Counted from the stretch's first letter, positions 7,408 to 15,612 are shown. The stretch is 18,796 bases of DNA from Flavobacterium sp. (GCA_030151255.1 JASLED010000065.1:1-18796), one strand, 5' to 3'. Translations and numbers: made by a program. The notes: a model not told the origin generated them from the sequence alone.

Positions 7408-8406
7408 ATGAATTTTAAATTTTCAAAAGAAGAAAAAACATCTATACTTATTACTAATGTAATAGCTGTAATTGTGCTTCTTCTTCTTTATTTTATAAAA
7501 TTTATCGATACACAAACGGCACATAATTATTTTGGTGGCGGTGGCGGTGGCGGTGCAGGAGTTGCTATTTCAATAGAAGGTACTCCTGGTAAATATCTAA
7601 AGTTAGATCCAGTCATTGTGAGTGATGCTGGAGCACAGCAAGTAAAACAAGTTATTGCACAAGAAATAGCTCAACCAAAAGAAATAGTAGCTTATAACGA
7701 TAGAGAATCTGATGTTATTGTCAATAAAATTGAAGATAAACAAAAGGATAAAAAAACGGAAAAGCCCAAAGTGGAAGAGGTAAAAAAGGTAGAGAAAGTT
7801 GCAAATACAAATAAAAAAGAAATAATAGGTGCTGCAGATAAAGTAGTAGCTTCCAAACCAAACCAAACAACAGCCTCAGCTCAGCCAAAACAAGATCTTT
7901 CTAATGCTACAAAAAATGCATTAAGTAGTTTTATGAACGGAGGTAATGGATCGGGCGGAGGAGGGAACTCTGGCGATGGAAAAGGAGGTTTGTCTACATC
8001 TGGCGGATATTATGGAATGGGTACAGGAGACGGAACAGGTTCTGGAAACGGATCGGGTAGTGGCTCTGGTGGTGGAAGCGGAAGCGGTTCTGGTGGCGGA
8101 CATGGAGATGGCACAGGAACGGGAACGGGAAGCGGATCGGGATATTCATTAAATGGTAGATCAGCACTTGTAAAACCAGCGCCCAAATATCTGTGTAATG
8201 AAGTAGGTAGAGTTGTAGTAGAGGTTTATGTAGATAAACAAGGAAATACAATTGATGCTCGCCCTGGTATAAAAGGTTCTACAAATACGGCTAGTTGTTT
8301 ATTAGAGCAAGCTAAATTAGCTGCAATGCAAACTAAATGGCAAGCAAATCCAAATGCGCCAGATAAACAAGTAGGTGAAATTATTTATAATTTTAATTTG
8401 AGATAA
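7408..8406 (+). CDS. TonB-family energy transducer with Gly-rich linkers
   Basis: Inner-membrane-anchored protein of 332 aa that resembles flavobacterial TonB proteins, which pass proton-motive energy from ExbB/ExbD to outer-membrane receptors. Order of parts: short basic N-terminus; one transmembrane helix (about 12-30); a run of seven glycines (43-49); a periplasmic stretch; a Lys/Glu-rich spacer (about 107-140); a tract of about 70 residues made mostly of Gly and Ser (177-250); and a TonB C-terminal domain (about 259-332) with VGRVVVEVYVDKQGNTIDA and a final FNLR strand. C263 and C297 could form a disulfide. The ATG at 7408 is chosen because the typical cytoplasmic start MNFKFSKEEK begins there; an in-frame TTG at 7402 is less likely. 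No exbB or exbD lies in the window, so the partner genes are elsewhere. A TolA-like role is an alternative. Confidence 0.82.
   Translation: MNFKFSKEEKTSILITNVIAVIVLLLLYFIKFIDTQTAHNYFGGGGGGGAGVAISIEGTPGKYLKLDPVIVSDAGAQQVKQVIAQEIAQPKEIVAYNDRESDVIVNKIEDKQKDKKTEKPKVEEVKKVEKVANTNKKEIIGAADKVVASKPNQTTASAQPKQDLSNATKNALSSFMNGGNGSGGGGNSGDGKGGLSTSGGYYGMGTGDGTGSGNGSGSGSGGGSGSGSGGGHGDGTGTGTGSGSGYSLNGRSALVKPAPKYLCNEVGRVVVEVYVDKQGNTIDARPGIKGSTNTASCLLEQAKLAAMQTKWQANPNAPDKQVGEIIYNFNLR
7531..7557 (+). repeat. GGTGGC-type hexamer repeat coding poly-Gly
   Basis: About three copies of GGTGGC plus a partial copy encode the seven-glycine run next to the membrane helix of the TonB-family protein. The six-base unit keeps the reading frame, so slippage would change linker length and not truncate the protein. 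Confidence 0.7.
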
Positions 8407-8424
8407 AACAGTTGTTTTTTATAT

Positions 8425-8459
8425 AAAGCCAATTCTATAACAGAGAATTGGCTTTTTTT
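8425..8459 (+). terminator. Intrinsic terminator after the TonB-family gene
   Basis: AAAGCCAATTCT (8425-8436) pairs perfectly with AGAATTGGCTTT (8444-8455) around a 7-nt loop, followed by a T run. It lies 18 nt after the stop codon. Confidence 0.93.
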
Positions 8460-8597
8460 ATTTTATATAACCCGTTGGTGTAATTAAATGATTTGATTTT
8501 TAATATTATTTATTGGTCTATCAAAGATAAATTTACTGATATATTGAACCATTGTCAAAGCTGTTTTTTAGCTAAAATTCTTGTTTTAAAACCTAGA
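8460..8597. other. AT-rich intergenic DNA, nothing recognised
   Basis: About 140 bases between the TonB terminator and the IS left end. No open frame, no promoter-quality motif and no clear repeat were found. No target-site duplication matching the far side of the IS relic is visible. Confidence 0.6.
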
Positions 8598-8613
8598 AAC
8601 CTGAGTTCGATTA
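8598..8613 (+). repeat. IS982 left terminal inverted repeat
   Basis: AACCTGAGTTCGATTA, the exact reverse complement of 9344-9359. The true IS end may be one base further in (ACCTGAG...). Confidence 0.92.
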
Positions 8614-8631
8614 ATATAAGTATAAAAAAAA

Positions 8632-8688
8632 GGTAAAAAATCTGTATATTAAAGTATCTGAAATTTAAATATATAAAAGATTTTTACC
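8632..8688 (+). repeat. Inverted repeat in the IS leader
   Basis: GGTAAAAAATCT (8632-8643) pairs with AGATTTTTACC (8678-8688), with one extra A in the left arm, just before the transposase ATG at 8690. In an intact element such a stem could hide the start from transcripts that read in from outside. That role is inference. Confidence 0.5.
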
Positions 8689-8689
8689 T

Positions 8690-9346
8690 ATGATTTGTTT
8701 CAATAAAATTATTGATATTTATTTTTTGTATTGTAGATGAATTCTGTAAATATTTTGAAAAATCGACTAAATCGTTTCTTTTAGGCTTAGGTAAATGTAT
8801 AGGTATTTCATTTATAGATTCTACTTCCATCTATCTAAGTTTGTAAATCTAAAAGAATCAGTAGAAATAAAGTTTTTAAAAACATTGTAACAACTGGTAA
8901 GTCAACCATTGGTTGGTTCCATGGTTTTAAACTTAATAACAAAGGTGAAATATTGAGTTTTGCTATTACTCAGGCTAATGTAAATGATCGTGATCCCTTA
9001 AAAAATGAAGGGCTCTTAAAAAAATATCTTTGGAAAATTATTTGCGAATAAAGGGTATATTGGTGATAATTTTGCTGAATTACTGTTCTTAGATGGAATC
9101 GAATTAATTACCATTATAAGAAATAATATGAAGAACTCTCTTATGAGTATGTCTGATAAAATTCTACTTAGAAAAGGTTTGTAATTGAAACTGTAAATGA
9201 TGAATTAAAAAATGTATGTCAAGTAGAACATTCTAGACACAGATCACCTGTGAATTTCTTTACTAATCTTATTGTAGAAATCATTGCATACCATTTCCTG
9301 CCTAAGAAATGAGAGAGTTAAAACTAATCAATTAGCCTTGTTCTAA
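8690..9346 (+). pseudogene. IS982-family transposase, deleted and frameshifted
   Basis: Relic of a DDE transposase. Readable pieces in order: MICFNKIIDIYF (from 8690); VDEFCKYFEKSTKSFLLG (from 8733, new frame); then directly LGKCIGISFIDST, so the N-terminal middle region is missing; VCKSKRISRNKVFKNI and onward to NVNDRDPL (from 8839, third frame); FGKLFANKGYIGDNF onward (from 9029); VIETVNDELKNVCQVEHSRH (from 9181); and KTNQLALF-stop (9320-9346, again out of frame). That makes about five frame changes. The deletion point lies at a short direct repeat, TTAGG-C-TTAGG (8781-8791). The first catalytic Asp (FIDS) and the final Glu (NDE) survive. The second catalytic Asp, expected in an AD(R/K)GY context, reads Asn (ANKGY). 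The final stop codon lies inside the right terminal repeat. The protein cannot be active. Confidence 0.92.
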
Positions 9347-9359
9347 TCGAACTCAGGTT
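9344..9359 (-). repeat. IS982 right terminal inverted repeat
   Basis: TAATCGAACTCAGGTT on the plus strand, a perfect partner of 8598-8613. The transposase stop codon TAA (9344-9346) is its inner end. Confidence 0.92.
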
Positions 9360-9369
9360 AAATATAAAA

Positions 9370-9404
9370 AAAATTCTGCTCGGTTTTAACTCAAGCAGAA
9401 TTTT
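9370..9404 (-). terminator. Hairpin beside the IS relic, probable terminator
   Basis: AAAATTCTGCT (9370-9380) pairs perfectly with AGCAGAATTTT (9394-9404) around a 13-nt loop. Read on the minus strand it is followed by a run of eight T, which suits a backup terminator for leftward transcripts from the giant gene. On the plus strand the T tail is only four long. Confidence 0.6.
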
Positions 9405-9468
9405 ATACTTATACAGTTTTTAGTACAGTGTCGAACTAATTGAAAAATACAAAGACCATCCTATTACA

Positions 9469-9502
9469 AAACACTAAATCGCAATGTTGCGATTTAGTGT
9501 TT
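9469..9502 (-). terminator. Terminator of the giant T9SS protein gene
   Basis: Near-perfect palindrome: AACACTAAATCGCAA (9470-9484) pairs with TTGCGATTTAGTGTT (9487-9501), and one more A-T pair closes the stem at 9469/9502. It lies about 33 nt past the stop codon of the minus-strand gene. Short T-rich tails exist on both strands, so it can work in both directions. Confidence 0.8.
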
Positions 9503-9534
9503 ATTTGGTAAGTTTACTATTTATTGCTTTTGTT

Positions 9535-9792
9535 TTATCGGTTTAATTGAACCCAACCTGTTTTAGTTGTATCAAATGCTTTAATAACATAATAATAAGT
9601 TCCACTAATCAAGTTTTTGCCTTTTTTATCTTGACCTTTCCATTGATTAGTGTAATTTCCATCAAACGAATATACCTCAATTCCATTTCTGTTATAGATT
9701 TTTAAGCTAGTTACCCCATACTCTTCTAAATCAAAACTGTCGTTTATACCATCTCCATTTGGCGAAAAACCTTTAGGAATAGGGCATTCTTC
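9535..9792 (-). other. T9SS type B sorting domain (CHU_C-like) of the giant protein
   Basis: The last 85 or so residues carry the gliding-motility-associated C-terminal domain: P-x-x-FSPNGDGIND with likely metal-binding Asp/Asn, a strand with IYNRNG, a W-(K)-G-x-D turn, SGTYYYVI, and the closing strand GWVQLNR. In this family the domain is the export signal recognised by the T9SS. Confidence 0.9.
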
Positions 9793-12700
9793 ATAATAAA
9801 CAGTAAACATCGATTCATCTATACAAATTCCATTACTACTTTCTGTTATGACATATACAATTGTATTTGTATCTCTGATTTTTTCGCCTGGTTTTACAGA
9901 AACGCGAGTATTATTTACTTGAATTTCATATTTTTGGTTTGGCTCTAAATTTGGCAATTCATAAAGTTTACATGATTCATAAATATCATTATATTGGTGC
10001 TTTTCATTCGATTGCTCTACTTTTACGGTAAAAAATACTTCTTCATAGCATCCATTTTTATTATCTTGGAAAATATAAATCAGATAATTTCCTGCTTTTA
10101 AAACTTCACCAGATGTATATTGTTTTCCCTTTCCTTTAGCTTCTGAAAAATAATATTGATTTTCTTTAAGCATTGGCAATATAAACGAATCACAAATTTC
10201 AATATCTTTTGGTTTTTCTGGTTTATCTCCTTCAATAGATACAATATTAAATGTAAACACATCATTACATTCCATTTTTGCATTTTTTATTTCTATAAAA
10301 ATAGGTGTGGACTTTTTATTTAAATCTACTTTAAACGCTGTAAAATCTATGATTTCATTCTCTAACCATTCATCATAGAAATATCTTACAATAAAATCAT
10401 TTCTATTTGTATTGGTAAACATTTGCGCTTCTACTGCTTTTAGATCTATAATTGTTTCTCCGATATTAAATCTACAAACCTCTATATCTAAAGGTTTATT
10501 GATAAATGATGTAAGCTTAGGATATATTTCTACATTAATTTCTCCTTTTACTTCACAAGATATATTATGATACTTTGCTATGACGCTGTATTTTCCTGCT
10601 TCTGAAACTTTTAAACTACTTTTTGATTCACCTTGAATGAGTTTATCATCTTTATACCATAATAATGTTATATTTTCTGGATCCTCAGAAACACCAGATT
10701 CAATAATTTTAAAAGAATCTTGACATATAGCAGTATTATTTGTTATCGTTAAATCTTGTCCTAAATCTAAATCTCCCAAATCAAAACTTCCTGCATTAAA
10801 AAACACCGCAGTTGAGTGACTTACAGTTGGGCAAAAATCAATTACAGCTAACTTAATATGATACATTCTTCCTGGTACTACCACCATTGTTTCAGAACTT
10901 AATGGCTTTGTAAATCCTACAAAATCAATTGGCGCATCTATTGCTTTATCTACATTGTCGTAATATTTATCAAAATAAATAGCATTTACGTCTGGGCAAG
11001 CTGCTCCTGTTTTTGTAGAATTACGAATTGTATTAATAGCTATTGGTAAATTTGTATCTGGAACTTTTGCTAGATTTATACCTTCTCCAGTTGTTAAATC
11101 TATTAGCCAAGCAGCAAATAATGCCCCTACATTACAAGCATCTCCACAAGTTTTATGATAACTATTTGAAGCAAATAAGTACTCAAATTTTAAAGAATCT
11201 TTTATTGCCAAGAAATCAAATTCTATTTGTGTAACTCTTTTAGTATCTTTTGGTCCTCCACCAGCATTTTGTATGGCATCATTTATATCTTTATCACCAA
11301 TCCATCTTTCATTATTTTTTCCTCTATCTGCTGTATATCCCATATACGGTCTTGAAACATATTCAATTTCATTTGTAGACAGAACAATACCTTTATCAAA
11401 TGGAAAATTAGATGTTCCTTTATCAAAATAACCTAAAGTATTATATTTTTTTGTAGCTGGACTACCATCTCCATTCTGATAATTTATATTTGAAACTAAA
11501 TCACAATTGGATCTTATTAATACTTTTTTAATCAAATCTTCTATCTCTTGAGATGTTCCGCTTGGTATAACAGTAAGTGGAGTTGATGTAGAAGTGGTTA
11601 AACATAAATTAAATATAAAATCTACAACTTTGGTAGAAGCTGCAACACCTAAGCGCAAATAATATTTCTGACCAACAACTAATCCGCCCAAAACCCAATC
11701 TGGTGTTGTTTGCAAATTTAAACTAGTGCAATCTAATGCAGTAACAGTATTTCCACAAGGCTGATTGTATAATGATAACATTAAAAGCGGATTTGAAGCA
11801 CCTGATATACTTTTAAAATCTTTTACAGATAATAAATGACTTGTAGCTAATGCAGTAAATTCAAACCAAACATCAGGACCTAATGTTGGTGAACAACTTG
11901 GTTTATTATTTATAGATAATGTTGCACCTAATAATGATCCTTTGATAGTTTTATCACAATTTACTCCCGTATTAACAGGAATATTTATTGCTCCAATACA
12001 TTCATCATTTCCGCCTATTTTAGTACCTGCATTGATAGATGTTGACCAATTACTATAGGAAACGTTATCTGCACACTTTGATCTAACATAAATAGTATAT
12101 CCTGTTCCTGCTGATAATCCAGTAATACTCAATTTTGGAATGCCTGTTACTACTTGAGATACAATTGGAGTTGATGTTACAGGATCACCACTGTTTACAA
12201 CAATTACCTCCCAGCTATTTACGGTTCCATATTGTTGCCATTCTAAGTCAAAACCATTGGTTGTTATATTACTTGTCTGCAATAAATAAGGCTCAGGGCA
12301 AGTATCTATTTTATATAGAAAGATATTATCTAGAAATAAATTAGCAGATTTTGCATTTAAAGCATCAATATGCCAAGCTATATTAATATCTCCTTTTATA
12401 CCGTCAATAAAAACAACTTCTTCATTAAATACTTCATTTGTGTATTTTTTCTTCTTAACAAGTTCTGTTGTAAAGTGAGTTACATCAATTCCGTCTGTTG
12501 ATAGTAAAACTTCAAATTCATTAGAAGCAGTAGCTAAAGTATTTGTTCTATAATGGTATTTTAGTACATAAAGTCCTCCATCTAAATTAAACGTTGGGGA
12601 AATTAACCAATCATTCAGATTTACCGCTTTCGAACTAGATGCTGTATAAAAAATAGCCTGATCTCCTTCATGTTTCACTATTGCATTTTGTTTCCATTTT

Positions 12701-15612
12701 GTATTCAATGGTATAATTTTATTATTTTCATCTATAGATATCCAACATCTTATAGTTTCAGAGTTTTTATTAAAACCTTCCCAAAAAGGTGTTTGATATA
12801 CATCGCAAAGTGTTGTAAATTCAAACGGACCAAGCCAAATACTAGTACTTCCATCTTTACAAATAGATCGAACGTAGTATTCATATTTTGTATTTCCTTT
12901 TAATGAATTTCCGTTATAATCTTTGCTAACAGAGTTTTTATTCTTAGATGTAATTGTACCTTTTTTTACAGGCAAAACACCTCCAGCTTCTTGAACATGA
13001 TATTCCCATTGATTCGCTCCTGAATCATCTTGCCAAATCAAATCAGCGGAGTGAATATCTATATTTTCGACTCCCATTGTCATTGGTTCTGGACAGCCAA
13101 TTACTTCTTCTACAAATACATTATCAATAAGTATATCCTTGCTTCCTAAACCTTTAACATGCCATGCTATATTTACATCGCCACTTAAATTAGAAATAAA
13201 GACTTTTTTTTCTTGATAATCAATATTCTCATATTTTGTACTTGGTACAATAACTGTTTTAAAATCTTTAGGGTCTATTCCATTTTGAGATGCTACTACT
13301 TCAAATTCGCTCTTAGTAGATGATGAAAATGTTTTATAATGATATTTTAATCTATACATTTTTCCTGGATTCAACTTAAAAGTTGGAGATATTAACCAAT
13401 CATCTGACTCAATAGAATTACCAATATCAGAAACAGTAAATCTCATTGACAAATTTCCTTCATAAGGAGTTTTGTCTTGCTTTACCCATATTCCGGTACT
13501 TGTTGTTAAATTTGCATCTTTATTTACATCATTAATACTCCAACAATAAACAGTTTGCGAATTACTATTAAATCCTTCCCAAAATGGAAGATCTAGCGCA
13601 ACACATGCAGTTCTAAAAATATAAGGTCCTGCCCAAATACTATTATCATTGCCTCCACATGTAGTTCTTACAAAAAATTCGTATTCAGTATTGGGTTTAA
13701 TTTTCTTTCCAAATCTATCTACTGTTATTACAACATCTTTTTTACTTGATGAAGTACCTTTTCCCTTTGGCAAAATACCTCCAGCTTCTTGAACAAAATA
13801 TTCCCAATTTGCCCCAAAATCATCTCTCCATTTTATAGTTACTTGATCAGAGGTAAGATTATCAACCTCTAATTGTATTGGTTCAGGACAATCAATTTCT
13901 CTGAAAGAAACAGCATCTAAATAAAAATTACTGAAACTGTTTTTTGTATTAATATGCCATGCTAAATTAAACGGACCGGATATATTAGAGATATAAACTG
14001 TTTCTTCCATCCAATTATCCTTATTATAGCCTTGTTTACTTACTAAAACATTTTTGAAATCATTTATTCCAGCACCTGTAGTTGAATAAAGAACTTGAAA
14101 ATCGGTATTATTATAAGAATACGTCTTATAAAAGTATTTTAATCTATATTTTTTATTACTGTCTAAATTAAAAGTTGGAGAAATAAGCCAATCATCATTA
14201 CTTGGTCCACCTGAATAATACATAGCCCCATTTCCTTCATATTTAGCACCTGTTTTTTGCCAAATTCCGCTAACAAAAGCACCAGAACCAGTTTTATTTT
14301 TATCATTATCAACTATCAACCAACAATCTATAGTAGACGAATCTGTATTAAAACCTTCCCAAAAAGGCATTGATACAGGCAAACATGGTGTTTTAAAAGT
14401 AATCGGACCTATCCACTTACTTTTCTTTGTTCCATCGCAGGTTGATCTTAAATAAATTTCGTATTCAGTTGCTGGAAGCAAAGCAGATGCTCCTATTCCA
14501 TTCGTTGTTTGTACCGTTATGGTTTTATTAGTTGTTGAAAGAGGTGTTCCAACAGGCAACCCGCTGGGAAAAGCTGGTTTTACAAAATAATCCCAACCGG
14601 AATTTACGTTATCTTTCCATGTTATAGTTGCTTTATTATGTTCTAAATTGCTTATTACAACATCCTCACTTGGAGGTAAACAATCTGCTTTTTCTAGAGA
14701 TACATCGTCTAGATATAACATTGCAGTTCCATTACTAACAACTCTCCATGCTATATTAACGTTACCAGTAATTCCATGTATAAAAATACTTTTTTGTGTA
14801 TAATTAGGAATTTGCACGCTGGTTTTAGGCATTAATACATTTTTAAAATTATCTAATTCTATTCCATCTACAGATAAAAGAACTTCAAACTCAGTGGCTA
14901 AAAAACTAGTTGATTTATACCAAAATGTTAACTCATAAATATCACCTGTCAATTGAATTGAAGGCGATATTAACCATCCATCATTTGGATTATTAAATCC
15001 ATAAAAATACATTGCCTTATCTCCACTTTTTGAGCCAGATGAAGATTGCTCCCATGTATTTTGTTTTCCTGGTGTTTTTAAATGATCGTTTGTATCAACA
15101 ATTCTCCAACAATAATAACTTGGCGAATTAGAATCAAAAGATTCCTTAAAAGGTAAAACTGTAAAATGATCACAGCTAGTTCTAAATATAAAAGGACCAA
15201 CCCAATTACTATTGCTTGCACTTCCACAAATGGCACGCACATAAAACTCATAGTCTGTTCCAGGTTGTAACGCGTTACCGCTAATTGTTGTACTAACTAT
15301 TACTTCAGTTAATAATGATGTTATACCATTACCTACAGGACTTCCTATTCCTTCTTCTTGCACATAATATTCCCATTTATTTGCTAGGGCATCATCCCAT
15401 AAAATAGTTACATTTCCAGCACCTATATTTTTCACTTTTTGATTTATAGGATCTTCACAAATAGCATTAGAAAAACTCAGCATTTCTTCCAAGTTTAAAA
15501 TTGTATCGTTCAGTCTATAATTACTAAAAGAAAACTTTGTACTTGCTGCAAAAAGTACAATGCTTGAAATAACCAGCACAAAGGCCAACAAAATATGTTT
15601 TATTAATCTCAT
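9535..15612 (-). CDS. Giant modular T9SS protein: FnIII/cleaved-adhesin repeats, choice-of-anchor L
   Basis: Exported multidomain protein of 2025 aa, carried across the outer membrane by the type IX secretion system and probably held on the cell surface as an adhesin or matrix protein. Order by approximate residue: signal peptide 1-23 (RLIKH, hydrophobic core, FAA|S). Four tandem units of fibronectin III plus cleaved-adhesin/MAM-like jelly roll follow, the jelly rolls starting near 154, 414, 674 and 940; they share WEGFN (KESFD in the first), (D/G)WLISP and a C(P/L)(E/P)P hinge. A fifth FnIII spans 1104-1195. A Cys-containing beta domain spans 1200-1345 (NDECIGA, GPDVWFEF). The choice-of-anchor L region spans 1348-1615 (FDKGIVLSTN, FEYLFAS). 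An Ig-like module spans 1620-1705 and further Cys-containing modules run to about 1940. The C-terminal gliding-motility/T9SS type B domain spans 1941-2025 (FSPNGDGINDSF, LKIYNRNG, GTYYYVI, GWVQLNR end). The ATG at 15612 starts the signal peptide. It is a single-gene unit with its own terminator. Confidence 0.93.
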   Translation of the reverse strand: MRLIKHILLAFVLVISSIVLFAASTKFSFSNYRLNDTILNLEEMLSFSNAICEDPINQKVKNIGAGNVTILWDDALANKWEYYVQEEGIGSPVGNGITSLLTEVIVSTTISGNALQPGTDYEFYVRAICGSASNSNWVGPFIFRTSCDHFTVLPFKESFDSNSPSYYCWRIVDTNDHLKTPGKQNTWEQSSSGSKSGDKAMYFYGFNNPNDGWLISPSIQLTGDIYELTFWYKSTSFLATEFEVLLSVDGIELDNFKNVLMPKTSVQIPNYTQKSIFIHGITGNVNIAWRVVSNGTAMLYLDDVSLEKADCLPPSEDVVISNLEHNKATITWKDNVNSGWDYFVKPAFPSGLPVGTPLSTTNKTITVQTTNGIGASALLPATEYEIYLRSTCDGTKKSKWIGPITFKTPCLPVSMPFWEGFNTDSSTIDCWLIVDNDKNKTGSGAFVSGIWQKTGAKYEGNGAMYYSGGPSNDDWLISPTFNLDSNKKYRLKYFYKTYSYNNTDFQVLYSTTGAGINDFKNVLVSKQGYNKDNWMEETVYISNISGPFNLAWHINTKNSFSNFYLDAVSFREIDCPEPIQLEVDNLTSDQVTIKWRDDFGANWEYFVQEAGGILPKGKGTSSSKKDVVITVDRFGKKIKPNTEYEFFVRTTCGGNDNSIWAGPYIFRTACVALDLPFWEGFNSNSQTVYCWSINDVNKDANLTTSTGIWVKQDKTPYEGNLSMRFTVSDIGNSIESDDWLISPTFKLNPGKMYRLKYHYKTFSSSTKSEFEVVASQNGIDPKDFKTVIVPSTKYENIDYQEKKVFISNLSGDVNIAWHVKGLGSKDILIDNVFVEEVIGCPEPMTMGVENIDIHSADLIWQDDSGANQWEYHVQEAGGVLPVKKGTITSKNKNSVSKDYNGNSLKGNTKYEYYVRSICKDGSTSIWLGPFEFTTLCDVYQTPFWEGFNKNSETIRCWISIDENNKIIPLNTKWKQNAIVKHEGDQAIFYTASSSKAVNLNDWLISPTFNLDGGLYVLKYHYRTNTLATASNEFEVLLSTDGIDVTHFTTELVKKKKYTNEVFNEEVVFIDGIKGDINIAWHIDALNAKSANLFLDNIFLYKIDTCPEPYLLQTSNITTNGFDLEWQQYGTVNSWEVIVVNSGDPVTSTPIVSQVVTGIPKLSITGLSAGTGYTIYVRSKCADNVSYSNWSTSINAGTKIGGNDECIGAINIPVNTGVNCDKTIKGSLLGATLSINNKPSCSPTLGPDVWFEFTALATSHLLSVKDFKSISGASNPLLMLSLYNQPCGNTVTALDCTSLNLQTTPDWVLGGLVVGQKYYLRLGVAASTKVVDFIFNLCLTTSTSTPLTVIPSGTSQEIEDLIKKVLIRSNCDLVSNINYQNGDGSPATKKYNTLGYFDKGTSNFPFDKGIVLSTNEIEYVSRPYMGYTADRGKNNERWIGDKDINDAIQNAGGGPKDTKRVTQIEFDFLAIKDSLKFEYLFASNSYHKTCGDACNVGALFAAWLIDLTTGEGINLAKVPDTNLPIAINTIRNSTKTGAACPDVNAIYFDKYYDNVDKAIDAPIDFVGFTKPLSSETMVVVPGRMYHIKLAVIDFCPTVSHSTAVFFNAGSFDLGDLDLGQDLTITNNTAICQDSFKIIESGVSEDPENITLLWYKDDKLIQGESKSSLKVSEAGKYSVIAKYHNISCEVKGEINVEIYPKLTSFINKPLDIEVCRFNIGETIIDLKAVEAQMFTNTNRNDFIVRYFYDEWLENEIIDFTAFKVDLNKKSTPIFIEIKNAKMECNDVFTFNIVSIEGDKPEKPKDIEICDSFILPMLKENQYYFSEAKGKGKQYTSGEVLKAGNYLIYIFQDNKNGCYEEVFFTVKVEQSNEKHQYNDIYESCKLYELPNLEPNQKYEIQVNNTRVSVKPGEKIRDTNTIVYVITESSNGICIDESMFTVYYEECPIPKGFSPNGDGINDSFDLEEYGVTSLKIYNRNGIEVYSFDGNYTNQWKGQDKKGKNLISGTYYYVIKAFDTTKTGWVQLNR
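12290..15460 (-). repeat. Four tandem FnIII + jelly-roll coding units (~0.8 kb each)
   Basis: Conserved anchor motifs recur every 260-266 codons: the KESFD/WEGFN motif at residues near 154, 414, 674 and 940, each followed about 60 residues later by the WLISP motif and ending at a Cys-Pro rich hinge. Units 3 and 4 are closest in their FnIII parts (WEYFVQEAGGILP versus WEYHVQEAGGVLP). The array clearly grew by duplication. Confidence 0.85.

Larger units (their letters stand above)
8598..9359 (+). mobile_element. Decayed IS982-family insertion sequence
   Basis: The element is bounded by perfect 16-bp inverted repeats and encloses a transposase relic whose fragments match the IS982 family (GISFIDST, TTGKSTIGWFHGFKL, RNNMKNSLM, ETVNDELKNVC, EHSRHRS). 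It spans 762 bp, whereas intact members are about 1 kb, so an internal part is gone. No flanking target duplication (expected 6-9 bp) is evident: the left flank reads CCTAGA and the right flank AATATA. The insertion is therefore old, or one side has been rearranged. It sits in a gene-free gap after a terminator, so it breaks no recognisable gene. Confidence 0.9.

Noticed and set aside
7603..8251. Open frames opposite or shifted within the TonB-family gene, some rich in Arg/Ser/Thr or His
   Set aside because: They are by-products of the Gly-rich repeats read in other frames; no start context or family resemblance.
8591..8606. AAACCT repeated just before the left IS end as a target-site duplication
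   Set aside because: A duplication must flank both ends; the right flank (AAATATAAAA) does not match.
8615..9413. 13-base inverted match (TATAAGTATAAAA at 8615-8627 and the complement of 9401-9413) as a second IS end
   Set aside because: The sequence is pure AT except for one G, the right copy lies outside the IS inverted repeat, and no second terminal repeat accompanies it; chance is the simpler explanation.
11043..12903. Plus-strand open frames of 60-80 codons inside the giant gene
   Set aside because: They lie antisense to well-recognised domains and have no promoter, start context or family motif.
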